Assembly (NCBI GenBank): GCA_009760855.2
Contig: WPIO01000001.1
Span: 15,979,001-16,043,000 of the forward strand
Reading direction: 5' to 3'
Origin: Cristatella mucedo
Taxonomy: Eukaryota; Bryozoa; Phylactolaemata; Cristatellidae
Length of the DNA: 64,000 bases
In this document: positions 1 to 39,674 of the stretch, piece after piece
Position numbering within the stretch: the stretch's first letter is position 1
How the letters are laid out: each line of letters starts with the position of its first letter
Translations under genes and position numbers: made by a program
Notes under the pieces: model-generated
Told to the model about the DNA's origin: nothing
What the model saw: the letters and a program-made list of their open reading frames with translations, nothing else
Databases searched by the model: none

Positions 1-345
1 TGGGAGCATATGAACAAAATGCACGGTCTCCAAAGGATTTAAGGTTTGTACAAGGTATTTGTAGACTGTTGGATTCCGAAAAGCGGGTGGTACGATGCTT
101 GGCCCGATGGGGTAGTATATCTGACAGATAGGCTGGAGCCATAGAATGAAGGGACCTAAAAGTGAGCGACAAAACCTTGAAGTCAATCCGTTGCTTGACT
201 GGTAGCCAGTGCAGGTCGGCGAGAAGTGGAGTAATGTGGCAACTGCGACGCTCACGACAGACAAGCCTAGCTGCAGAGTTTTGCAACAGCTGCAATCGCC
301 TGATCGCACATGCTGGTAGGCCAGTAACGAGTGTCATGCAAAATA
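1..345 (-). mobile_element. LINE-A fragment, RT C-terminal region
   Basis: The reverse complement matches the plus-strand copy at about 36230-36545 in this window (the stretch encoding LVCR..., DLHWLP and KVLS-like motifs downstream of reverse transcriptase). It is decayed and runs off the left edge. Confidence 0.75.
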
Positions 346-1533
346 TACATCGTTATAAACTATTGGATTAAGCAGCCCCAACCAAAATATGTATCGCGTT
401 ATTAACTCTTGGCTTAAGCAGCCCCGACCTTCACAAATTTCGGTAATAATCAGCCAAAAAAGATTCGGCAGTGACCACGGAGAACTGCACCGATTGAGTG
501 GAGGCTTTGCCTGGAAGTGTCAAGGAAATAATCTTCAAAACAGGTCCACTAATGTGTGAATGCAGTTGTCATTGAGCTCAGCAGGCTATTTGGTTTTAGG
601 TATAAAAGGATGCTGCTGAAGCGTGACACCACGGTCTCGAGAGCTTAACGCACGAGCCTCTGGTTTCCCCCCCCCACACAATAGTGCAATGTCACGTAAA
701 CACCTACATCCAATGACCTACCTCCCCTACCGAGTTTTCTGCAGAAAATCATCGATCAGAACAATCGAACAACGACCGAAACAATCCACGAGCACGGATT
801 CCCTAGTCGCGATGGTTCACGTCTTGCTGACAGTGCAACTCAGCAACGTGAAACTATGAAAGCCTGCTGGACCACCGAAGTGCTTTAATTCAGCCACGAG
901 GTTACATCACAAAATCCAGCAACACGTAGCACAGACAGTCAAGAATGGGTTACAATTAGTCATGACACGTTCTGTTATGCATGCAAGCTGGCAGCATCAG
1001 CTACTTTCATGGCTAGCCGGAGCTGCAAACCTAAAAGCGCAGGGACACAAAACAACACAGGTACAATGAACCATAAGCTGACCCTGCACCGTAGCTTGCC
1101 CAGGTTACACTTCATTAAGGACTGGGCTAAAGCTAAAAAGTCGGTAGTACAGATTACCTATCTGTATACATAAGCATATCTGCAGTATGCACTACAGCAA
1201 TAAGAGCGAAGAATAGTATCAATATTACACACGGAGAACATTACGGCTTCATTGAAAACTCTGTATGTGGCTTGAGTCACATTATTGATATCCTCTGCGC
1301 CGGGTAATATTGCAACCACGTCAGCAAGCATGCCGTAGTTCTGAGGTGCCATAAAAACCACGCGACATAAGGGATGCACAGATCAGGGCTGGCACAAGCA
1401 GTCAGCACCACTGAATATGGTAATACGGCGTGCAATCCACTAAAACTGCCCACGAAGAACTGAGTTGACCCTGGATGAGATCGGGTAAGCCGTGTCGACA
1501 AACATAGAAAGAACAAGTAGTGGCCAAACGCCT
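346..1533. other. PRMT3 3' flank
   Basis: No gene or clear repeat seen. It includes the probable PRMT3 3' UTR (immediately below 1534) and unique AT-rich DNA. Confidence 0.5.
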
Positions 1534-14755
<13,222 letters not shown>

Positions 14756-15999
14756 GCCTGGAGCGGCAAGCTCTCCTAAGTGGGAGGTTTTAAATTATCA
14801 ATGCCAAGGTCGCACGGCGGTCGCCTACGGAAATCGGCCGTTGCCCCGCAGGTGTACCCCGCCGCCACGAGCCGGACTGTTTACACGATGCGGTCACAAA
14901 CCAGGTGCTCAGCTCATGAAGTTTCGGCGTGTGGCTTTATTTTTCATGCTGAATTTTGAGCTGACTGAGCCCGCTTGGTCTTGTAGGCTCGGTTAATAAG
15001 TAGCAGTAGGCATGGGTGTGGGCCGGGTGCCCGGGTAGTGGGAAGATAGGGCCCGACTAGTACCTGTTTTTCCCGCGCTACCTACCTCAGTCCCCGCACC
15101 GAAACAGATTTTAAGAGCGGCTGGGACGGGCGGCTCAATTTTAATGCCGGTTGACAGCCGTCTCTGTCCAGCTCGGTCCGCAAACTACCTCTTCACCTAG
15201 TACTAGCCCATCTTCGCGGGTTACGGTGAAGCTTCTTAACAACAATGCCATTACTGCACTGACCGGGTGAATTGATAAGCTATTTCTGGGAATGTCGCAT
15301 TGCTTATTTTATAGTGAAGGGTTATTCGTTGGTCCGTTCAACTGAAAGATGTCACTCAGGGCGGGTGGGCTTGAGAAGAAAAGTAAAGAAAGTCAAGGTT
15401 GTACCCAGGCTGGGTTCGGTTGGCTGGGACCGGACGGCTGTAATAAGGGTCACCGGCTAGGCCGGGTCGGACCTACGGCATGTGTGGTGGCGTGAGGTCA
15501 CCGGGGCTCTTGGGTAGGATAAGTTGGCCGAGTAAGTCGTGGTGTTGGAGGCTCCCGGTCTAGCCGAGTTATGCACCTGGATTCGTGCAGGCGTGCTCCG
15601 GCGATGCTGCCACGCACGCAAGCCAACGAGTACCCAAGGCCCGAGCGGAGCTGGATAGCTCGCTCGTTGTTGGGACTTGTATATTCCGCGTTCCCTGTGT
15701 AGCGTGTTCGTGACCCCCGCGTGTTGGCGTCTTTCGGTGGAAGCTTACGACTGTGGTAGTTGTCGACTCGGACTAGCCAAGCAGTTACTCAGCCAGACGG
15801 GTTTTGGACGGCGTACGCTCGTACTGTTGGATTCGGAGTCGGTACAACGACAGGACTGAAGAAGCCGACTGACCCCAACTAACGCGTCCTGACGGCCGCT
15901 TGTCTTACCCTAGCTCGGCGGCATGGCGAACGGCAGCGTGGCCGGAGTATGGCGGGAATTAGCCTCTGACCCCTGGAACTCGGTTACAAGATTAGCCTA

Positions 16000-16145
16000 T
16001 TCGGCACCTCATTTATATAGCTAGTAGAAGAGCTATAGAGGCTATCACTCTCTCTTGCAATGGGTAATAACGGGCAGCAGGACTCGAACCCACGACCTTA
16101 CGTGGGAAGTTCGAGCATCTTAACCTAGGCCATGACCCGGGAGCA
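16000..16145 (-). mobile_element. SINE-1-like copy
   Basis: Reversed B-box ACTCGAACCCACGACC, and a head at the right end, CTAGGCCATGACCCGGG. Confidence 0.6.
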
Positions 16146-16904
16146 GAAAAATGGAGACGGGCTACTCGCACAGTATCATAAGGTTCGGAATTTGTATTGC
16201 TATTCAAAGCAGCGATAATATACGACGCACGTAGTGGTTATGGTCAGCAGTAATTACCGATTCAGTATTCTCAGCTTAGGCACTCACACGACAAGCAAAC
16301 GTAATTCGTATTCTGGACTCAGACGTTGCGGTTAACCAGCCGAGGCCTACAATATGGTCTGATCGAGCGACTCACGGCTCTAGAAAAGTCTTAGCACAGC
16401 GCTTGCTGGTGGAGTTTTAAAACAGCAGGCACAGCAGGCTCGGAATTATGAAGGCATTCGTATCCCAACGCCAGTGCCTCACCACTTGGCTAAGACCCAG
16501 CAGGTGAAAATATTTTGATGGGCTGGATGAGGGGCGGCCAAGAGAATGTGAGCTGAATTAAAAAAATATTTGGAGGCTGTTAGGTGTAGGTCGTGGCATA
16601 CCAGTGAAATATTTAGTTTTGCAGTGTAAACCTGCCTTTAGCAGGTGAGAAATAGCTGCGGTTTCTTGTGCCAAGGTCGCTGTTAGAAAGCTGTAATCTG
16701 TAGGGATATAAGCGAAAAATCGATGCGGCTGTGCAGCTCTCGTGCTTAAAAAACTCTAAATGGGCTAGTAAGAGTCACTAGTATCTGTCACCTTGTCCCA
16801 AGTCTCTGCCTGTGAGGAAAAGAAGCAGGATCAGCATCTAGTGTGTGCCTCCGGTTAGACTCAAATTTCTCAGCCTGCATAAGCTCTGTCGGCCCGTGAT
16901 TTAA

Positions 16905-17010
16905 CAGCCCCATTTATCAATTTATACAGTGGCAGAAGAGCCTCAATGGCAATCACTTCCACTTTTGTGGGCAATAAAGGATTGCCGACTTCAAGACTCG
17001 GACCCGTGAC
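16905..17010 (-). mobile_element. SINE-1 copy, truncated
   Basis: TGATTTAACAGCCCC start (reversed SINE 3' end), CAATAAAGGATTGCC and a reversed B-box GACTCGGACCCGTGACC. Confidence 0.6.
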
Positions 17011-18085
17011 CTGGGTAGTAAACAGCAGGCACGTTGCTATGCAAGTTTACAGGTCATCAGCACATGCCGAGTTTCATGCAGCGTCTGGCACGATTGCCAG
17101 GTGACACGGCATGTGCACGTGACCTCATTTTTCAATCATCGGTGCTTACAGATGAACTCGAACACTTCTCATCGGTCACTGCTTAAAGCTGCTTCGGACT
17201 CGACAACCATGTTGGATTGATCCTATCATTCCAGAATGGCATGTCAATGTCAGGACGAGCCCTCAATGCATTCTGCTGAGTGGCCAATAGGGACAACCTC
17301 ACATGCCTACACACATTCCTGTAGTTGCCGAACAAGCCCATACACGTCTCGTCTTGCTTTATGATGCTCAATGCACACATCACAAACACCAGTACCACCA
17401 AGTGGTGCACATCATGATACACTGGCAAGCATCTTACGAGTGAGATACCAGCTCAGCCGTAGCCATCACACATATTTGCATATTTGCCTCACATAGATAA
17501 CAGTAGATCTACCTAATACGCCTATTCCAGAGCACTTGGGGAACTAGGTGGCAACTTTTTCCACAGAAATCCTCACCTACGTACGAGGCCTGCCACGGCT
17601 CACCTTTTTCCTACTTTATTGGCTTAATGACTTTTGATGACTCAAGCTTGTGCTGTGGGTTACAGCCAGTGGAAATTACTCTCACAGCTCTGTCATTTCC
17701 CCGTACAGTCATTGCCACATCCACGTTATGCCACAATCTGCTCTAAACCAGCTGGTCTCATTTGTTTAATTGCTGTTTGATTTGTTCTTGGCTATTGATT
17801 GTACACCAAAAGCCGCCAAGGCTTTGAGTGCTATAAGAAATCTTTTACTGAGTAATAACTACTTATTGTGCACGGCATTGCCAGGTTGAGTAGGGCGACG
17901 ACATGTGAATAATATTGTCACTAAATAACAATCGAAATATACCAGGTTCATGCTCTGTTCAGATTCATGAACTTATTAAGAAACTCGTCATGATTCATTT
18001 TTTTTAAACTCCAAACCTGACTACAACAGAGTAAGTGATGATGCCAAAATAAATGAAAAGATGACCGACACGAGGTGCATGCAGT

Positions 18086-18091
18086 TTTATT
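18086..18091 (-). promoter_or_regulatory. PDHA polyadenylation signal AATAAA
   Basis: AATAAA on the minus strand about 153 bases after the PDHA stop codon; the first perfect hexamer downstream. Confidence 0.55.
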
Positions 18092-18243
18092 AGCCACGAT
18101 GCATAATTGCTCAAGATAGTCAAATACTGACACAGCAGCAGCATCAACCAGAACAACCGAGCCACTATAGGACAAGACATCCTTGCCACCATCCACGGCA
18201 CAATAGGCGATACATCCCTTTATTGCCTCTAGCACACAATCGT

Positions 18244-31118
<12,875 letters not shown>

Positions 31119-32747
31119 CGGCAGTAATACTCGGCCACAGCGTAAGCTATAGTAGCTAAGTGTCAAGGCCAAGGTCACAACTCGGCCGGATGGCGCAGCT
31201 TACCCTTTAATTATGGGGTGATCTCGCTGCACGCAAGCTAAAATTAAAATCAGCCGACTCATTTTCAGTTTGTAACCGTCACAGAGTATTATATTTTTAT
31301 TATTTAAATTAAAATTTATTAAAATTTAAGCCCATCTAATACAGCCCCATACGTTGCCTGGCATGTTCCTACTTGGTAATAGAGCTGTGGTGACTCAGCG
31401 CGCTCTTACCTGCGCAGCCAATTTCGCAAAGTCAAGCCCTAGTCTTGCCTCACTAGTTTGCAGTATTGTATGAGAATATATCCAGAACAAAATAATGAAC
31501 AATATATTGTCTATCTCTAGGCTTGATAGACAATCCTGTCTTGCTGCAAGCTGTAGATTGCAAAGACTCCGCTTACTTGGCTGTAGTAGCCAGATTCAAT
31601 GCTTTACAGTACCATGCGGCTATCAAGCTGTTGTCAGGCACCGTAAATCCTTCATACCCCGCTGAAATAAGTTACCTAGCTATACAATGAAAAGTGTTCT
31701 AACGACGGCGATGGCGACAACGCATCCATTTTAGTCTGACAACGCCTGAGGCGCTTTGAGCGTCACACGAGCGGGATTAAGTTTTGGTGGCAATTCTGTT
31801 GCGGAGGCTAATAATAATAATAATACCTCTAATAAAACGACCCATAAGAACTCAATCTCTTTCTAGGAGCCTTACATTTACTGCAAAGGAAGGCTTGGAG
31901 GAGGGAGATAGAAAATTCTAAGCCGAAGACATTATAGGTCAGTTGAAGAGCGAGGTTGTAAGCACATGCACGCGTTTAGTTAAACACGTGAGGTGGACAA
32001 TATATTTACTAGATTAATTTATGATGTTTTCGTGCATCTGCTAACAGGTGTGGGCTCTAAAAGAGGCGGCAAGACTCTTGCCCATTATCAGTTTCGTACC
32101 TTTCGCGGAAGCTAATCTTGAAAATGGGCCTACCGTACACCACCGTTCGTTTTTTTAAAGTCTTTTATGAAGCAGTCCATTCATTTCAATGTATGCGTGT
32201 TGTTCCGTTGTGAAAGACGCCGATTTCCGTAGTTGACGTCGTACAGTGCGTACAGATTTGCCTGCGAATACTCGTCAACCAGTCCATTCATTCACTGTGC
32301 CTTTTTTACGCTATCTGAGTTTGTTTGAATTTCTTATGGGATGCAATTATTTCATTGCAATTTATGTCTGCCCTGAGTATGGACGTTGGACAGTTTCCTG
32401 TTAGATTAAGTTTGACCTAAGCGCCGTCGTTTGATGGTCCCGATAGCTCAAAAATGTTACCTGAGGTGCGAAATAGCTCAGAGAGCCAAATAAAATGAAT
32501 TTCAAGACCCGCAAATGAGCACGGTGACACAAGCACTCGAGCAGCGCTACTAATAACATACGAATGAAGTTTAAATGAGCTTCCCACCGATAGCGTGGCA
32601 CATTAGTGTAATCGTACGTTTTACTCATGGCATCCAGGTGGCCAAGAGAAAATGGCCGCTCTCTTTTGCTGTTAGCGACTGCTCGCAAAAATCTAATGGT
32701 GGCGCGCAAATCTAACAGTGGCGACAAGCTGAATTTTTTATTGACCC
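31119..32747. other. PDHA 5' flank and gypsy leader
   Basis: PDHA promoter side at the left. A reversed LINE-A tail lies at 31808-31890 (TAATAATAATAAT then AACTCAATCTCTTTCTAGG). The right part may include the 5' LTR of the element at 32748: TGGCGACAAGCTG at 32718-32730 could be a primer-binding site, but no LTR pair was found. Confidence 0.45.
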
Positions 32748-35560
32748 ATGGCAACCCGCGAAGGCACCATCATCTCGTTTGATGTGGAAAGACAAGCATT
32801 CGGTGACTACCTGGATACGTTCGAGCAGTATGCGTTAGCTGATTAGATTCCGATAGATCGCCGTAAAGTCGAATTTCCGAGTTTGATTGGAACTAAGGCG
32901 TACGTGCTGTTGCGTAGCCTCTTATTGTGGCTAAATCGTTGGATAAGAGTCTGTGGGAACTCACGCGGGCACTCTCGGATCATCTTATGCCGGTACCGCT
33001 TGAAATTGCTGAAACCAACAACTTCCACTGTTGTCATCGATGACCGGGTGAAACAGCGAGGGAATTTTTAGCCACCTTGCGTCTTTTGGCTCAGCACTGC
33101 GGATTCAACCAATTCTTGCCGAAAGCTCTGCGAAACCAGCTGACATGTAGCCTTTCTTGCAAAGCTACTCGGCAAAGGCCGTTGACAGTAAACAATCTGA
33201 CACTGGAGATAGCGTTAGACATTGCGACAGCGGCAGAACAGTCGTAAAAAGAGGTCGCAGCGGTGGAAAATGGTTCTGGGCAGTCGAATGCCGAACCTTT
33301 GCCTGTTGACAGGATGGACGGGTCAAATTCTAAGCCAAATTCTAAAAGAGCCAATTCTAAGCCCGTGAATGCGCCTCTCGCGGCTCAAAGCAGCACGAAT
33401 AGCGAAGGTGCCCTCACTACCACAGGTTATTTTGTATCTGTGGGATACAAGGTCGTCTCCAAGAAGTCTGTAGATCGGCATCCAATGCGAGCGGCAGGAA
33501 AGGCGACAGCTAGAGCAACTAATTCGCTTAACAACTCCGAGGACGTCAGAAATGTCAGACGCTGTCGTTCTCATTAATTCTTCGACTCACAAACCGTGCA
33601 TAATACGGGTCCATTTTTAAGGAACACACGTTCACATGGATTTCGACACGGCATCGAGCATTTCTAAGCTATCCTTGCAGGAGTCTAACGAATCTGTCCT
33701 CACCTCACACTGCAGCCTACGAATATTACCCTATGGCCATAAGGTGCTGTTTCGGAGACATCTTCCGTTGGCGTAATTCATCCTCGAATACCAAGGAAAA
33801 AGGTTTGGGCTCGATTTTTCGTCCTCGGCGAAACCGACATACCGCTTTTCGACAGAGAATGGATGGTGGCTTTCTGTATTGATATCGGCAAGATAGTTTC
33901 TGCGAATTTATAAACTTAACAATCAGACTTGAACGCTCTTCTACAACAGCATGACGCTCAAATCAAGCAACTCTCTTCCATCAGGCGCTGGGTAAGCTCA
34001 GTACCGTCAAGGCCAAGTTGTATATTTGAGTAAATACTGTACCCGTGCATATTAAATATCAAGCTGTGCCATTTGCGATGCGCGAGAAGGTAGAGGCTGA
34101 GCTAAACAAAGGGGGAAGCTCACTGAGGGGGTCATTTCGCTGGTCGAGCAGAGCGACTGGGCGACTCCAGTAGTGCCAGTAATTAAGCCCGACGGCTCGA
34201 TCCACCTCAGCGGGGACTAAAAAGCGTTGTTGAACTCTCAGCGAATAATTGATTCACATCCAATGCCTTCGATAGACGACTTGCAGGAGAAAATAAAATG
34301 GCGGGACCATATTTTAAAATCTAAACCTATCGCGTTCACTTACGCTGATCGAACTTGAGGAAGTGTCCAAAGCTTTTGATATCATTACTACGCACAATCG
34401 TTTGTTTAAATACAATCGCTTGCTGTTTGTTGCGGCCTCCGCTCCCGCTATTCATCAAATGGCTATGGATGGCTTGCAGGCCGAACTGCCTGGCACATTG
34501 TGCTAGCAGGATGACGTTTTTGTGACAGGGAAGGACCAAACTTCCCACATGCATAGTCTTGCGTCGGTGTTGGCAAAACTGCAAGGCGCTGGCCTCCGAG
34601 TAAGCAGACATAAGTGCCCCTTCTTAAAACCATCTATAGTATACCTTGGGCATCAAATAGACAAGAACGGCATACATCCCACGGAGGACAAAGTGGCAGC
34701 CATAAAAAGCGCCCCTCCGCCTACGGACGTCAGTGGCCTCCGGTCATTTATAGGGATGGTGCAATACTAACACAAGTGCTTACCCAACGTGGCACAAGTA
34801 TTGCACCCCATGTACGAATTGCTTCAAAAGCAAAGCAGGTGGCTATGGACTTCCCTGCCAACAGGCTTTCACAAAACTTCAGGAAATGATTACCTCTGAA
34901 GGCATCCTGGCAGCATACAACCCCCAATGAAATGCTCGTACTAGCTTTCGACGCGTCATCTTATGGACTGGGTGCTGTTTTATATAATCGATTAGGCGAC
35001 GGACAGGAGAGGCCCATCGCCTTCACTTCCCTTAAGTTATCCACTAGCAAGATAAAATATTCACAGATTGAGACGTAGGCATTGTCATTAATTTTCGCTA
35101 TTATACTTCATATATATTTATATGGACGGAAGCTCCTGCTGCCTCATTGCAACCAAGTAACGCATGCAGTGCCAGCGACCTCGCAGAAGTGGAGTGATCC
35201 CGCAGGACCCCGGCAACTTATTCACATTGATTTTGCCACCTGGCCACTTGACAACCATCATTTCCTAATAGTGATACATGCGTTCTCGAAGTCGTCCGGT
35301 GTTTCACATGAGGGAGGCAACTTCTGGCACCACAATCTCGACGCTGCGGCCGCTCCATACCCGACTGAGTATACCCAGAGTAATTGTGTCTGACAACGGA
35401 TGACAGTTCACCTCTCATGATTTTTCTAGTTTCCTACAGATTAACGGCCTTCAGCAATTCCTTTAGGTACCTTACCATTCACAGAGCAATGGACTAGCTG
35501 AGCGTATGGTGCAAACTTTTAAAGCATATGTAGCTGGTGCAGGCGATCCGAAGCGGGGCA
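32748..35560 (+). mobile_element. Ty3/gypsy LTR retrotransposon, decayed internal region
   Basis: Domains run in gypsy order. A gag-like start ATG at 32748 (FDVERQAFGDYLDTFEQYA) is broken by a TAG at about 32844. Then: a retropepsin-like MDFDTASSIS at 33636-33665; RT fingers with DGSIHLSGD broken by TAA at 34218-34220; an RT active-site DD at 34510-34515 with TAG at 34504-34506 just before it; and an RT thumb with VYLGHQIDKNGIHPTEDKV. RNase H (LVLAFDASSYGLGAVL) is broken by TAG at 35076-35078, and the integrase core (HIDFATWP to NGLAERMVQTF) has further stops. The element cannot make a working polyprotein. The 3' LTR was not found; a TA tract and a SINE follow. Confidence 0.85.
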
Positions 35561-35687
35561 TCGACCGGTTCCTTAAAGTAACGCTCCTCTGAGAACGATA
35601 CGACCGGGTCGACCCCGTCGCAGCTACTTTGCGGCCGAAACTTGCGCACATGCTTGGACCTGCTTCGCCCAGCTACTGAAGGTGCTG

Positions 35688-35688
<1 letters not shown>

Positions 35689-35774
<86 letters not shown>
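35689..35774. repeat. (TA)43 microsatellite
   Basis: Perfect TA run touching the 3' end of the reversed SINE-1 at 35777. Confidence 0.98.
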
Positions 35775-35776
<2 letters not shown>

Positions 35777-35777
<1 letters not shown>

Positions 35778-35944
35778 GCTGATTTAACAGCCTCTTTTTG
35801 TATAGCGACAGAAGAACCTTTACGGCTATCACCACCGCTTGCAGTGGCGATAAAGGATCGCCCACCGCAGGATTCGAACCCACGACCTCGGCTACGAGGT
35901 CGTGAAAAGCAACCACCTTACATAGTGAGCCATTACGGCTCACC
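35777..35944 (-). mobile_element. SINE-1 copy, best preserved
   Basis: Minus-strand head GGTGAGCCGTAATGGCTCAC, B-box GGGTTCGAATCC, body GGGCGATCCTTTATCGCC, tail ACAAAAAGAGGCTGTTAAAT. Confidence 0.85.
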
Positions 35945-36144
35945 AATGCCTTCATCTCCAATTATGCCTTTCAAAGTGCGAATAGAGACACGGTATGGTA
36001 GAGGGATTATCGCAGGCGGGCACCAATTTGGTCTCGAGGATACTTCAAGGCAGCCAAGGGCTGTGTGATGTATTGGGTAGAGCCATAAGATGGTACTGGC
36101 AGCAAGATTTGTCATCAAAACCAGCTTCGTCGGCGATATTTAAT

Positions 36145-36870
36145 GCCAAACACTGACCAGGTGATCCGGAGAAGGTGCGAGCAGAGCCAGAGAGGAGTAA
36201 AGACCTACTACCGACTGGAATGTGCAATCAGGCGCTTACAGCTGGTGCAAAACTCAGCTAGGATTGTCTGTCGTAAGCGTCTCAGTTGCCACCACCACAC
36301 CACTTCTCACCGACCTGCACTGGCTACCAGTCAAGCAACGGATCGATTTCAAGGTTTTGTCGCTCACTATTAGATCCCTTTAATTCTTTGGCTCCAGCCT
36401 ATCTCTCAGATCTACTCCCCACTAGGCCAAGCATCGTATCACCCGCTTTTCGGAATCAAACAGTTTACAAATACCTCGTACAAACCTCAAATCCTTTGGC
36501 GATCGTGCATTTAGTTCGTATGCTCCCGAAGCCTGGAACTCCCTCCCGACTTGCATCACAACATCCCCTGACCTGACCACATTTAAAAAGATTTTAAAAA
36601 CACACCTATTTAGGACAGCCTTTAGTGGGTCCCTGTGACTCGTTCTTGATGTGCTTATGTGTGCTGACACTGTGCATGCTGCCGCTAACCACATTTGCAG
36701 GCTGACCCTATGCATGTCACCCCTAACCATGTTATTCATGTTGTTTATCAAGCATGATATTACTCACCATTCAATCGCATTTCCATTTGCAGCAAATGTA
36801 AAGCGCCTAGAAAGAGGTTGAGTTCTCTGAGGGCGCTTTATCAAGAGCATTATTATCACTATTATTTTTA
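36145..36870 (+). mobile_element. LINE-A 3' portion
   Basis: Frame fragments with RRLQLVQNSARIVCRK, then the 3' UTR TTTAGTGGGTCCCTGTGACT and AGAGGTTGAGTTCTCTGAGG, and a tail with ATTATTATCACTATTATT. It best shows the tail shared with SINE-2. Confidence 0.8.
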
Positions 36871-37131
36871 CCAGTTATAGCAGTCATGCTAGTGCGAATA
36901 AGAATGCTTCAGCCGTGGAAAAAGTCATTTACATAATCAGCCAAGGCCTTCCTGTCGCAGCCGATAGTACCCGTACAGACTCACAGCTATACCTTTATAC
37001 TGCTGACACTAGTGATGTTATTTCAGGCCCATCGACAGATTGTCCCCCTGAACAGTTGGAAGCAAATACATCGAATATTGGAGCATCGATTAATCTCGGA
37101 CAGCAGTACCGCCGACTCTGAAAGCACTGAG

Positions 37132-37232
37132 AAGGAGCAGGGAGGAGCTCTGAGCAGGAGCAGGGGAGAGCTCTGAACACGAGCAGGGGTGAGCTCTGAG
37201 CATGAGGAAAGCTCTGAGTAGGAGCAGGGGAA
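37132..37232. repeat. Minisatellite, unit about 23 bp
   Basis: About four imperfect units of the type AGGAGCAGGGGAGAGCTCTG in tandem. Confidence 0.8.
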
Positions 37233-37480
37233 GGGAGTTAGACTCTGCAAGAAGATTTCACCCATCACCCTCGTCGAGTGCTAAGCACTAGCTTTACAAT
37301 ATTTGTCGAGAGCCAAAAAGCTCTATCTTTGGGTGAGTTCCTGAATTTACGATGAGCCTAAAATGGTTTTCAAAGAACTGAACGGCACTTATATTTCTCG
37401 CAGAGTAATGGTTTAGCGATGAATGTCCAGCTCGAGAACACACCTGCACATTCGCAGGAAAGCACGCGGGCGGACGAAAG

Positions 37481-37484
<4 letters not shown>

Positions 37485-37560
<76 letters not shown>
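37485..37560. repeat. (CA)38 microsatellite
   Basis: Perfect CA run of 76 bases. Confidence 0.98.
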
Positions 37561-37562
<2 letters not shown>

Positions 37563-39674
37563 CACACAAATGTGCATTTATTAATTGATATATTACATAT
37601 ATAACATGCATATAATACCGTATAGCGTTTATTTACCGCCAGGTTAAGAAATCCTTAGCTGAAGGATTTTTAACAGCCTCTAAATGAGCTAGAAGCTATA
37701 ATAAATAATACATAAAGCGCCAGGCTTTCTTAGCTTAAGTGTATACATTTCATGAGGAAAGACCGTTTACTGAAAGAAGCTGGCATTCAATGCCTTAACT
37801 AACACCAACGTTCTCTGCCAAAAACCTCGGGAAAGAAGTCTCTGGAACACTGTTCGTACTTCAAATTTCTCTGGGTCTTGAGACTTTTCAGTGTCAGACC
37901 ATGCTTCGTCCCGTTGCGCAGCTATGAGCAGAGAAAAGGGATATCAAGTTTTTTCCTATCTGCCTTGGGCTATATTCAAGACTACATGTACAGATCTTTT
38001 ACGGCTGAGACCAGCCATCTGAGGGCCAAAATCATGCCGATGTGCATAGGGCCTGTTTCGCCTCTGGAGAAAGGAATGTAAAAAAAGTCATCAGAATATT
38101 TATTCCGTAGTGCAGGGATGGCGCTGTCACCGCCGGAGCAGATTATTTTATGCTTACCAATATCTAACCTCGACCTATATAGCCCATGGCTTGTTTCATA
38201 TCGCTTCACGTTCACCGCGAAGTGCTCGTCGTTGCAACGTGTTCTGCAGGTGTTCGTTCTCTCTTCGTTGCGATGTGTTCTGCACAACATGCTCAATAAA
38301 TTCTTGATTGAAACTTTATTTATTTAAAATAACTTTGCGTGCTTGATAAACATTTCGTTGGAAGCGTTTTGAAATTAGTGCTTGCGAACCATCTGTCAGT
38401 GAGGTCCCTGGATGGCTGAGGCCCAGGCAACGAAACCTCAGTATAGGCGGCAGCTTCGGGCCCGCGTGACCATGTAGGAGTGGCTTGGATGTGCACTATA
38501 TTTGCAAAACAAATATAGCAGCTATGGCACCTCTACACCGTACAAAACCGAATTTCCGATCGCAGTCTGTTCACTATTAAAAAAGGTCACTCTTAGAAAA
38601 AGCTCTGTACCAGATGGCCAGAGTTCTTCTGAATCCCTGCTTCCTGCCAGAAAAACTCGCGGGTTTTGCTTTTAGCTGGGCTAGGGCTGGGTTTATGTCA
38701 ATGTCAACTCGCTGGAGTGATGCTGCCGGCGTCCAGCTAGTGGGAAAATACGTTTTTAGGCGTCTCTAAAAATTGTGTCGCTCCCTTTTGCGTTGCCTTG
38801 CCTCGCAGCGAGGCATTCTTGAAGAGATAAGGGGTAACTTACGATTCCACAAGGTCAAGATGGCGTCCAATGGCCGTAGCCATATAACGCGGTGCACTAG
38901 CACTGCGAAGGTCTATCGATTTGTAGCCGCACTGACGGAGACGGCGAACAATGCCTGTACGAGTGTCTAGCAGACGACTGCTTGACTGTATAATTTGGCT
39001 CAAGTTTTTGCAGCAGAGCCCTGGTTCTACGAAAGCAGCCGCCGCGAGTTTGCGTTCTAATCGCGATCGCTTCATTACCAACGACAGCTCGACAAAAGTG
39101 GGTCGAGCTTGTACAAAGTGTTACAAACGGGATGTAACTGCTTCCCTGTTGGCAGAACCGACCTAGACCGCAAACACAGCACGCATAACTGCTAGTCTCA
39201 GCCGACACACGACGAATACTAGCGAAGCCCATGAACTAGTCGGGAAGGCACCAATGCATGCCGTCATTTCGGTGGGCCGACAGTAGACCGTAGAAAGTAT
39301 GCCGATATGGCTGCGACGAAGAGCGTCCGTACCTTTAAAAGCATTCAGTAACTGTTGGGTTCGCCGGCTGGTTCGGCCGCCGCCCTCTTCCGGCAGAGAA
39401 CGGCGGACCCACTTTTTGGGTACGCTAGGGAGTACCCCAGCCAGCTTAGCGCCCGCTCTGGGCGGGCTCATTAGTTTGGAAATAAATGGCGTCTGTCTAA
39501 GACGCCTTTTGCTGTGCACGACTGCTCGCGCAAACATAAAAATACCATATCCATAGCGTAGGTAGATAAGTCTATTCGACAGCGACAGAGGATTACAGGC
39601 CTTCAACATCGGCCACGACGTGCAGTAACTATCGAACGGCTAAAATCCTAAGAAATAAAGATATAATTAATTTG

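Larger units (their letters stand above)
14756..18085. other. Spacer between PRMT3 and PDHA
   Basis: Holds the PRMT3 promoter and 5' UTR (moderately GC-rich to about 15900) and SINE-1-like copies at 16000-16145, 16415-16505 and 16905-17010. No further gene recognised. Confidence 0.55.

Noticed and set aside
17183-17428. 81-codon minus frame between PRMT3 and PDHA
   Set aside because: No recognisable motif and no splice partners.
39163-39609. 148-codon minus frame over a GC-richer patch
   Set aside because: Low-complexity basic sequence; might be part of a solo LTR but no terminal pair was found.
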